17,851 nucleotides of DNA, from the NCBI GenBank assembly GCA_036308445.1, contig JAXJVS010000079.1, positions 1-17,851 of the forward strand. Reading direction: 5' to 3'. The notes below the pieces were generated by a model. It searched no databases. It was not told the origin of the DNA and was given only the letters and a program-made list of their open reading frames with translations. This document shows, piece by piece, positions 1-6,484 of the stretch. Made by a program: the position numbers and the translations under genes. This DNA comes from MGBC113645 sp036308445 (GTDB taxonomy: Bacteria > Bacillota_I > Bacilli_A > Erysipelotrichales > Coprobacillaceae). Numbering within the stretch: position 1 is the first letter of the stretch; every line of letters starts with the position of its first letter.

Positions 1-368
1 TCAGCAATAAAAGCTGAATTTGTAATTATAGTGATATCTTTTTTATTATGAGCAATTTCAATAGCAAGCAAAGCGCAACATGATCCTGATTCAATCATAA
101 TTGTTTCACCATCTTCAACAATTTCTAATGCTTTTTTAGCAATATTTTGTTTTATTTCATAATGATATGCTAAACGACTGTTAATATTATCACTAGAATA
201 AAGATGAGCAAAACCATGTTCTCTTTTAACTAATCCTTTTTCGCTTAATTGATCTAAATCTTTTCTTATGGTAACTTGAGATACATTGAGTCTTCTTGAA
301 AGCTCAGCAACATCCATTTTTGAATGTTCTGTTAATAATTCTAATATTTGGATATGTCTATCTATCAT
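1..368 (-). CDS. DeoR/GlpR-family transcriptional regulator, N-terminal part (cut by window edge)
   Basis: Reading leftwards from an ATG at 368-366 gives 122 codons with no stop before the window edge, so the C-terminal half is missing. Residues about 1-55 form a DeoR-type winged helix-turn-helix: MDVAELSRRLNVSQVTIRKD followed by a wing ending VKREHG. The second part begins the sugar-phosphate-sensing fold, with a GETIMIESGS segment that matches the family's phosphate-binding loop (family DxGxTIxxxxGT). An SD-like GGTGGTGAT lies just upstream of the ATG. Family members bind DNA and are released by phosphorylated sugars or related metabolites; the effector cannot be told here because the sensor domain is truncated. 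The gene is divergent from the aldo/keto reductase across 127 bp containing a dyad. Family assignment is confident; target genes are not known. Confidence 0.88.
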   Translation of the reverse strand, partial: MIDRHIQILELLTEHSKMDVAELSRRLNVSQVTIRKDLDQLSEKGLVKREHGFAHLYSSDNINSRLAYHYEIKQNIAKKALEIVEDGETIMIESGSCCALLAIEIAHNKKDITIITNSAFIA

Positions 369-391
369 ACTATCACCACCACTTATAAAAT

Positions 392-410
392 AACATAAAA
401 TAATTATGTT
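392..410. promoter_or_regulatory. Candidate operator dyad in the divergent regulator/reductase region
   Basis: AACATAA at 392-398 and TTATGTT at 404-410 form a perfect 7-bp inverted repeat with a 5-bp spacer. It sits 24-42 bp upstream of the regulator start codon, inside a plausible promoter for that gene (TTGTAA, 17-bp spacer, TATTTT on the minus strand). The position fits autorepression by the DeoR-type protein. The sequence is AT-rich, so a chance dyad is possible. Confidence 0.35.
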
Positions 411-442
411 TACAATTTATTATACTTTCATTTGTAATGTTA

Positions 443-472
443 TTGTTTTTTGAGTATGACTAATGGTAAAAT
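443..472 (+). promoter_or_regulatory. Predicted sigma-A promoter of the aldo/keto reductase
   Basis: TTGTTT at 443-448 and TAAAAT at 467-472 are separated by 18 bp. They lie about 25 bp ahead of the start codon, with an AGGAGG Shine-Dalgarno at 483-488 between. The boxes are imperfect but the placement is good. Confidence 0.45.
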
Positions 473-495
473 AGAGAACAGTAGGAGGAAGGGTT

Positions 496-1611
496 ATGGA
501 ATATAGAATATTTGATAAATTAAATGTATCACCTTCATTATTGGGGTTTGGTTGCATGCGTTTTCCTTTAAATAAAGATGGTACAATAAATGAAATAGAA
601 GCAGAAAAAATGATAGATGCAGCTATTAATAATGGTGTAACTTATATTGATACTGCTTATCCATATCATAATGGTGATAGTGAACCTTTTGTAGGTAGAG
701 TATTAAAAAAATATAAAAGAGAGTCTTTTTATCTAGCAACGAAATTACCTATATGGGAAGTTAAGAGTCAAGAAGATGCAAAAAGAATTTTTGATGAACA
801 ATTAAAAAGATTAGATGTTGATTATGTTGATTTTTATTTATTACATGCATTAGATAAAGAAAAGTGGGGAAAAGTTTTAGAATATGATATTGTTTCTTTA
901 TGTGAACAATTAAAAAAAGAAGGAAAAATAAAATATTTAGGATTTAGTTTTCATGATAGATATGATGTTTTTAAAGAAATATTAGAATATCGTGATTGGG
1001 ATTTCTGTCAATTACAGTTAAACTATATGGATATGGACATTCAGGCAGGAATGAAAGGGCATAATCTTGCGAAAGAAAAAGGAGTACCAATTGTTGTTAT
1101 GGAACCTATTAAAGGTGGTTCATTGGCATCATTGCCACAAAAACAAGCAGATAAGTTCAAATCTAAAAATCCTGAAGCTACACTTTCTTCATGGGCATTA
1201 AGATATGTTGGAACATTAGATAATGTAAAAGTGATTTTAAGTGGTATGTCAACAATGGAACATGTTGAAGATAACTTACAAACATTTAAAGATTTTAAAA
1301 AATTAGATGAAGAAGAATTAAAATTAGTAGAAGAAGTGGCAGATGAATTAAAAGCAAGAACTCAAAATGGCTGTACAGGATGTGCATACTGTATGCCTTG
1401 TCCATTTGGGGTTAATATTCCAAATAACTTTAGATATTGGAATACGGCTTATATCTATGAAGATCATGATAAATTCAAGGCTAAGTTACTAGCTATGGGA
1501 GATAGTGCGGCAGATAAATGTAAACAATGTGGTAAATGTGAGAAGATGTGTCCACAACAATTACCAATTAGAGAACATTTAAAGAAAATTGTAGAATATA
1601 CGAAAGAATAA
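496..1611 (+). CDS. Aldo/keto reductase with C-terminal double [4Fe-4S] ferredoxin-like domain
   Basis: The 371-residue protein starts at an ATG with AGGAGG 8 bp upstream. Residues 1-285 are an AKR TIM barrel with the expected catalytic set: D52 and Y57 in IDTAYPYH, K83 in ATKLP and H116 in YLLHAL. The C-terminal 85 residues hold two iron-sulfur motifs, C293-x2-C296-x2-C299-x2-C302-P and C342-x2-C345-x2-C348-x3-C352-P. This architecture is a known cytosolic family of 'aldo/keto reductase, 4Fe-4S' proteins in anaerobes, whose natural substrates are mostly undefined; the clusters suggest electron transfer with a ferredoxin-like partner. It is a single-gene unit divergent from the DeoR-type regulator and closed by a large hairpin that starts two bases after the stop codon. 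The fold is near certain, the reaction is unknown. Confidence 0.93.
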   Translation: MEYRIFDKLNVSPSLLGFGCMRFPLNKDGTINEIEAEKMIDAAINNGVTYIDTAYPYHNGDSEPFVGRVLKKYKRESFYLATKLPIWEVKSQEDAKRIFDEQLKRLDVDYVDFYLLHALDKEKWGKVLEYDIVSLCEQLKKEGKIKYLGFSFHDRYDVFKEILEYRDWDFCQLQLNYMDMDIQAGMKGHNLAKEKGVPIVVMEPIKGGSLASLPQKQADKFKSKNPEATLSSWALRYVGTLDNVKVILSGMSTMEHVEDNLQTFKDFKKLDEEELKLVEEVADELKARTQNGCTGCAYCMPCPFGVNIPNNFRYWNTAYIYEDHDKFKAKLLAMGDSAADKCKQCGKCEKMCPQQLPIREHLKKIVEYTKE

Positions 1612-1613
1612 TA

Positions 1614-1713
1614 AAAAAAGAAGAATTTATCTATAACTCAGATTAAAATATTCAATTCACATTTACAGTAGCGAAGCACTGAATAAACCTGAGTTTGTAA
1701 ATTCTTCTTTTTT
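1614..1713. terminator. Long nested hairpin, probable bidirectional terminator
   Basis: Arms of 16 bp, AAAAAAGAAGAATTTA at 1614-1629 and its complement at 1698-1713, enclose further nested pairs: AACTCAG 1635-1641 with CTGAGTT 1689-1695, TATTCA 1649-1654 with TGAATA 1680-1685, and an apical CAGT-A-GC/GC-ACTG hairpin at 1666-1681. The right arm ends in TTTTTT and the left arm starts with an A-run, so it can terminate transcription from both convergent genes. At about 100 nt it is much longer than the other terminators in this window. Confidence 0.6.
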
Positions 1714-1714
1714 G

Positions 1715-1799
1715 TTATGGATAAAATATATCCATAATATAATATGTTTTTTGTTAAGAAATGAATCATTTCTTCAAGATAAGTATAACATACTATAGT
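1715..1799. repeat. Cluster of short palindromes between convergent genes
   Basis: Four separate inverted repeats follow one another: TTATGGATA 1715-1723 with TATCCATAA 1729-1737; AAGAAATG 1756-1763 with CATTTCTT 1767-1774; AGTAT 1782-1786 with ATACT 1790-1794; and the self-complementary ACTATAGT 1792-1799. None is followed by a clean T-tract on either strand. I see no reading frame here. They may be RNA 3'-end structures of the lipoprotein transcript or remnants of a small element. Confidence 0.5.
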
Positions 1800-1819
1800 G
1801 ATAGAAAATTTTGTTTGAA

Positions 1820-2218
1820 TTATTTATTTTTATTAATCATTTTTTCGAATTCCTTTTGATACTGTTCTAATTTTGTTGTATCAAATGATTCATTATTTTT
1901 AATAGCATCATAGTTTTTGATCATTTCATTATATAGTTTATCCCAGGCATCTTTAATTTCCTGATCATCAATAAGCTGTATTTCTTCATTATATTCTTTT
2001 AATTTTGTTATTGAGTTTTCTATATCATCCAATGTTTCATTAACATCAATAGAAGAAACTTGAGAAGTTAAATAATCTTTCATTTTTGTTAAATCTTTAT
2101 CAATGAATTCATTGCACCAGTTATTAATTTCATTCATTGTTTTCTCTTTTGTTTCTTCAACAAAAGAACATCCTGCAAAGATGACTAGCATACTTATAAT
2201 TATTAATATTTTTTTCAT
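1820..2218 (-). CDS. Small lipoprotein of unknown function
   Basis: The 132-residue product has a type II signal peptide: MKK, a hydrophobic stretch from I4 to F14, then FAGC with the lipidated cysteine at position 17. The lipobox has Phe at -3 instead of the usual Leu, a mild deviation. The mature part (about 115 residues) is acidic and lysine-rich, with heptad-like leucine/isoleucine spacing from about residue 55 onward that suggests a helical or coiled-coil protein outside the membrane. AAAGGA precedes the ATG by about 10 bases. It lies 34 bp downstream of the Ca2+-ATPase and in the same direction, so it may be partly co-transcribed, but a good TATAAT sits in the gap. I do not recognise a family, and a link to calcium transport is only suggested by position. 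Confidence 0.75.
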   Translation of the reverse strand: MKKILIIISMLVIFAGCSFVEETKEKTMNEINNWCNEFIDKDLTKMKDYLTSQVSSIDVNETLDDIENSITKLKEYNEEIQLIDDQEIKDAWDKLYNEMIKNYDAIKNNESFDTTKLEQYQKEFEKMINKNK

Positions 2219-2239
2219 AATATCAGTCCTTTCATTGTT

Positions 2240-2245
2240 ATTATA
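2240..2245 (-). promoter_or_regulatory. -10 element for the lipoprotein gene
   Basis: The minus strand reads TGC-TATAAT, an extended -10 box, in the 34-bp gap after the ATPase stop codon and 22 bp ahead of the lipoprotein start. No good -35 is visible inside the ATPase 3' end, as expected for an extended -10 promoter. Confidence 0.5.
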
Positions 2246-2252
2246 GCATAGA

Positions 2253-4817
2253 TTATTTAGCTTGTTTTCTTAATTGTATCATTAATGTAGGAATAAGGGA
2301 AAAAGCATAAATACATAAAAATTGAATGAAAGATAAAGAATGTATAGAAAATAAAGAATGACAATAAGGAATACATAAAATAAGATGTAATAAAACAAAA
2401 CCAATAATAAAAGCAAATACTGTAAAGTGATTTGAAAATATGCCTATTTCAATCAACGCTGATTTTGAACGACAGTTAAAACCATGTAATAATCTTGTTA
2501 TTGACATGGTTGCAAAAGCCATGGTAGAAGCACTTAAAGGTTCTTGTCTTAATCCCATAAAGTAAGAACACATAGTACATATTGCAATAATTGTTCCTTC
2601 ATAAGTGATTTGTAGTATTGCTTCTTTATTTAATATGGATTCTTTTGCATTTCTAGGTTTCTCATTTAATACATTTGTTTTTTCTTTTTCCATCCCTATA
2701 GCTATTGCTGGAAGTGAATCAGTAATAAGATTGATAAACAATAAATGAACAGCATAAAAGGGTGTAGGTAAAACAAGTATAGAAGATAATAAAACACACA
2801 AAATACCTGCAAAATTTCCTGACAATAAATACAATATAGCATTTTTAATATTATTATAAACATTTCTACCAATCATTACAGCATTAACAATAGTTGCAAA
2901 ATTATCATCAGTTAAAATCATATCAGCAGCATCTTTGCTTACTTCTGTACCATTTTTTCCCATTGCAATACCTATATCACTTTGTTTTAAAGCAGGAGCA
3001 TCATTAACACCATCACCTGTCATTGCCACTATATAACCTTTTTTTTGCCATTGTTTAACTATTCTTAATTTATGCTCGGGAGTAACTCTTGCATAGATAC
3101 TAACATAAGGTAGTAGATCACTTAATTGCTGATTATTAATAGAATCTAGTCCTTGGCCATCTAAACATAAATCATTTTCTTCATATATCCCAATTTCTTT
3201 ACCAATTGATGTAGCCGTAATGATATGATCACCTGTTATCATAATTGGTTTAATACCAGAAGATTTACATTGAGTAATTGCTTCTTTACTTTCGATTCTT
3301 AAAGGATCTTTCATTGTTATTAGGGCTATAAATGTTAACTGATATTCATCCTCTTCAGTGACATGATAGTGATATATATTTTTATAAGCTATTGCTAAAA
3401 CTCTTAATCCTTTTTTAGCATATTCTTCGTTTTCTTTTTCTAATATATTGATTTGACGTTTTGTTAGTGGTTCTTTTTTTCCGTTGATAAGAATTGTCTG
3501 ACATTTTCTGATAAGCTTATCAAAAGCGCCTTTTGTGTATAAATGATGATATGATGATACACTCATCAATTTTCTTGATGAATCAAAAGGGATCTCTTCT
3601 TTTCTTACTGTTTCTAATGAATAATTTTGATTTAAACAGCATTGATAAACAAATTCACTTAGTGCTATTTCAGTGGAATCACCAATCTTTTGATTTTCAT
3701 GAATAGAAGCATTATTACAGATCTGACAAGCTTTTAATAAGACGAAATGGTCATGTAAAGAAGAATTGATATCATTTATAGATAATCTTTGATTATTTAT
3801 AAATATAGATATGACAGTCATTTTATTCTGAGTTAAAGTTCCGGTCTTATCAGTTAAAATGACAGAAACACAACCTAAGCTTTCGACTGAATTTAAAGTT
3901 TTTACAATTGCATTTTTATCAGATAAAGTTTGAGTACTTATGGATAAGACTATAGTTACAATTGAGCCCATAGCTTCAGGTATAGCAGCAACAGCTAAAG
4001 CGACTGCTATTAACAGTGCATCTAATACATTTTGTCCATGATAAACATTTAAAAATAATACAAAAGCACAGATTATCAATATACCTATAGATAAAGATAC
4101 AGAAAATTTATCAAGAGATTTTTGTAAAGGTGTTTTCTTCTCTGCTGTGTTATTTAGATATTGTGCTATTTTACCAATTTCACTATTCATTCCTATCGCT
4201 GTAACTACATATTCACCATGGCCATGAGTGACTAGAGTACTAGCATAAACCATATTTGTTCTATCGCTTAACATAACATCTTTATTAATTGTTTGATTGT
4301 GTTTTTCAACACTGGTGACTTCACCAGTTAAGTGACTTTCATTAACTGAGAATGATGAACAACGAATAATTCTTCCATCACCATTAATAACATCACCAGC
4401 TTCTACATAAACAATATCACCAATTGTAAGTTCATAAGCATTCATTTCTTTTAACTGATGATCACGTTTAACTTTTGCTTTATTTAAAGTAAGTTTTTGT
4501 AGACTTTCTAATGATTTTCTCGCTTTTATTGTTTGAATTGTACCAAGTAAAGCATTTAATATAATAACAATTAAAATGACTATTGTACTTTCTATTTGAC
4601 CACTTAGTGCTGATATTATAGCCGATATTATTAATATAATAACAAGTAAATCTTTAAACTGTTTTAAAAAGATGATAAAAGGATGCTCAGCTTTTTTATC
4701 TTTCATTTTATTTTTACCATATTTTTTGATTCTATATTCTGCTTCTTTTGAGTTTAAACCATCTATAGAGGTATTTAATTCTTTAAGTATACTTTCTATG
4801 TTCTGGTTATAGTACAT
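2253..4817 (-). CDS. P-type (P2) calcium-transporting ATPase
   Basis: The 854-residue membrane pump has every P-type signature in order: an N-terminal cation-ATPase domain, TGE in the actuator domain (164-166), IPEAMGSIVT in M4 (279-288), the phosphorylation motif DKTGTLTQ (Asp323), KGA in the nucleotide domain (429-431), TGDH (528-531) and MTGDGVNDAP (599-608). Against SERCA, the site-II ligands are present (Glu281 in M4; Asn696, Thr699 and Asp700 in M6). The site-I glutamate of M5 (E771 in SERCA) aligns with Gly671 in SGNFAG, so one Ca2+ per cycle is the likely stoichiometry, as reported for Listeria LMCA1. The PEGL motif is PEAM; PEAL-type variants occur in related Bacillota pumps. The start is fixed by AAAGGAGGAATAAG before the ATG. 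It would export Ca2+ at the cytoplasmic membrane; Mn2+ cannot be excluded. Confidence 0.93.
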   Translation of the reverse strand: MYYNQNIESILKELNTSIDGLNSKEAEYRIKKYGKNKMKDKKAEHPFIIFLKQFKDLLVIILIISAIISALSGQIESTIVILIVIILNALLGTIQTIKARKSLESLQKLTLNKAKVKRDHQLKEMNAYELTIGDIVYVEAGDVINGDGRIIRCSSFSVNESHLTGEVTSVEKHNQTINKDVMLSDRTNMVYASTLVTHGHGEYVVTAIGMNSEIGKIAQYLNNTAEKKTPLQKSLDKFSVSLSIGILIICAFVLFLNVYHGQNVLDALLIAVALAVAAIPEAMGSIVTIVLSISTQTLSDKNAIVKTLNSVESLGCVSVILTDKTGTLTQNKMTVISIFINNQRLSINDINSSLHDHFVLLKACQICNNASIHENQKIGDSTEIALSEFVYQCCLNQNYSLETVRKEEIPFDSSRKLMSVSSYHHLYTKGAFDKLIRKCQTILINGKKEPLTKRQINILEKENEEYAKKGLRVLAIAYKNIYHYHVTEEDEYQLTFIALITMKDPLRIESKEAITQCKSSGIKPIMITGDHIITATSIGKEIGIYEENDLCLDGQGLDSINNQQLSDLLPYVSIYARVTPEHKLRIVKQWQKKGYIVAMTGDGVNDAPALKQSDIGIAMGKNGTEVSKDAADMILTDDNFATIVNAVMIGRNVYNNIKNAILYLLSGNFAGILCVLLSSILVLPTPFYAVHLLFINLITDSLPAIAIGMEKEKTNVLNEKPRNAKESILNKEAILQITYEGTIIAICTMCSYFMGLRQEPLSASTMAFATMSITRLLHGFNCRSKSALIEIGIFSNHFTVFAFIIGFVLLHLILCIPYCHSLFSIHSLSFIQFLCIYAFSLIPTLMIQLRKQAK

Positions 4818-4843
4818 TCTTATTCCTCCTTTAATTTATTTTT

Positions 4844-4928
4844 TCGACAAATAAAAAAGACAAGAATAAAAAAAGAAATTCTTTAATCATCTTGTCTTTA
4901 TTTAAAATCGATTTCTAAATAGATAATA
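4844..4928 (-). promoter_or_regulatory. 5' leader of the Ca2+-ATPase: promoter and terminator-like hairpin
   Basis: On the minus strand an extended -10-like TGATATTAT lies at 4931-4923. About 24 bases on, AAAGACAAGA (4899-4890) pairs perfectly with TCTTGTCTTT (4865-4856), the second arm running into TTTTTTATTT. The loop contains a smaller AAAGA/TCTTT hairpin. The structure ends about 38 bases before the ATPase start codon. No minus-strand gene lies upstream, so a terminator here would act on the ATPase transcript itself. The hairpin is plain in the sequence; the regulatory role is inference. Confidence 0.4.
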
Positions 4929-4992
4929 TCATTTCTTTTTTTAAAAGTAAAATAGATTTCATCGACAAAAAATAACGAAAAGGAAAAGAAAA

Positions 4993-5021
4993 GTGTTTTT
5001 CGTCAGTTTTTGTAGTATAAT
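4993..5021 (+). promoter_or_regulatory. Predicted promoter of the phosphoesterase/dehydrogenase operon
   Basis: A consensus TATAAT at 5016-5021 has a weak -35-like GTGTTT 17 bp upstream at 4993-4998. Transcription would begin near 5028, which excludes the in-frame upstream GTG at 4993 as the translation start of the following gene. Confidence 0.5.
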
Positions 5022-5040
5022 AAATAATGAGGTGGCTTTA

Positions 5041-6483
5041 ATGGAGAACTTTACTATACTCAATACTTTTTTTAATATGATTTTAGGAAATGAACCTACT
5101 TATATGAGAGCTTTGTTTTCATCATATGAAGATTTTGTAGAAATGAGACAATGGATGAGAGATAAGAAATTACCTACTTTTACACTTGATACAATTGATG
5201 AAACTGTATTTAGAATGTTAAGACCTAAAATGACTGCTAATGAAGTAGGTGCTTTATTACATACTTATTTTGTAGAGGAAATGAAACAGATTCAAGATTT
5301 GTATAAAAATAGATTACAGGTTTTAATGCTTCCTTCATTGGAGAAGGAAATAGAATATCATCTGGATATTGCTGGTGATAATATTGATTATTATGAAGTT
5401 AAAGATATTTTTTATAGGAATGATTTATCTTTTTTTGACCCATTTCCGCCTTTTTTAATGGCGGTTAATCATTGTGATTTATGGGGTGGAGTATTGGTTT
5501 TTGATGCTCAAAATGAAGTTTTTTGTCCTATTCATAATGATAAAGATAAAGATTATGTTGAAAAAGCTTTAATGGAAAATAATGTGTTTGACATATTAAG
5601 ACTTTATGATCATGATTCATATTTTATTCAGATAAGTGATCTTCATTTAGGTAGAGAGAAGACGATTAAAGGATTGAATCAATTATATACTTCTTTAGAT
5701 TATATGATTCCTAAATTACATAGTCATTATAAACCTAAGTTTTTAATTACTGGAGATTTAATGGAAAGTCCAAATCGAAAAAATATGTATCTTGCGAATG
5801 ATTTTATGATACATTTAAAAAAGATATATAAAGCTGATATTACTTTTATTCTAGGGAATCATGATGTTATTGTACATGGTTTTAATATGGGGAGAACTCA
5901 AAAAAGTAAAGTTATTGCTTATTTGTTGGGGGAACATGTTAAGGTTATTGAAGATGAAAAGTTAGTCATTATTAAGATAGACTCAACAAGTGAAGGGAAT
6001 CTTGCAAGAGGAAAAGTTGGACAAAGACAATTAAAAGAAATAGATGATGAATTAGATACTATAGATCATTTAGAGGATTATACAATTATTGTAATGGTTC
6101 ATCATCATGTTTATCCAATTACCAAAGCTCAGTTCTTAAAAACAAAATGGCATGAAAAAACATTTATTAATAAAATATTAGAATCTTCTAAAGCATTAGT
6201 AGATGCTGATTTGTTGATTCAATGGTTAGATAAAAGACATATTCAATATGTATTACATGGTCATAAACATTTACCTTTCTTTAGAAAAGAAGAACAGAAG
6301 TTTATTATATCTGGGGGTTCTTCTACTGGTAGTCTTAAGGAAAGTAAAAGTAAATACATATCTTATAATTTAATAAAATATAATAATCTTGAAAAGAAAA
6401 TGAAAACTTGTATTATATTTTATGATGATAAACAGAAGACTGAATGTCAAAGAGTAGAAGTTTATTTGTTTGAGGAGGAATAA
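5041..6483 (+). CDS. Calcineurin-like metallophosphoesterase with unassigned N-terminal domain
   Basis: I take the start as the ATG at 5041, preceded by GAGGTGG; a longer in-frame GTG start at 4993 lies upstream of the likely -10 box. The protein has 480 residues. From about residue 193 it is a dinuclear metallophosphoesterase: SDLH (Asp200, His202), TGD (Asp239), GNHD (Asn273, His274), VHHH (354-356) and GHKH (His408, His410), ending in an ISGGSSTGS strand. All metal ligands are present, so it should be active on a phosphomonoester or phosphodiester, substrate unknown. Residues 1-190 match nothing I recognise: the first 100 look helical, then a mixed segment with FFDPFPPF. There is no signal peptide, so it is cytosolic. 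The stop codon is one base from the next gene's start, so the two are co-translated. Confidence 0.85.
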   Translation: MENFTILNTFFNMILGNEPTYMRALFSSYEDFVEMRQWMRDKKLPTFTLDTIDETVFRMLRPKMTANEVGALLHTYFVEEMKQIQDLYKNRLQVLMLPSLEKEIEYHLDIAGDNIDYYEVKDIFYRNDLSFFDPFPPFLMAVNHCDLWGGVLVFDAQNEVFCPIHNDKDKDYVEKALMENNVFDILRLYDHDSYFIQISDLHLGREKTIKGLNQLYTSLDYMIPKLHSHYKPKFLITGDLMESPNRKNMYLANDFMIHLKKIYKADITFILGNHDVIVHGFNMGRTQKSKVIAYLLGEHVKVIEDEKLVIIKIDSTSEGNLARGKVGQRQLKEIDDELDTIDHLEDYTIIVMVHHHVYPITKAQFLKTKWHEKTFINKILESSKALVDADLLIQWLDKRHIQYVLHGHKHLPFFRKEEQKFIISGGSSTGSLKESKSKYISYNLIKYNNLEKKMKTCIIFYDDKQKTECQRVEVYLFEEE

Positions 6484-6484
6484 A

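Noticed and set aside
4844..4969. Mobile element bounded by the TCGACAAA direct repeats
   Set aside because: No terminal inverted repeats adjoin the 8-bp repeats and the interval holds a promoter and leader; kept only as a possible protein-binding repeat.
4993..5040. Longer N-terminus for the metallophosphoesterase from a GTG
   Set aside because: The likely -10 box at 5016-5021 and the GAGGTGG before 5041 place both transcription and translation start downstream of it.
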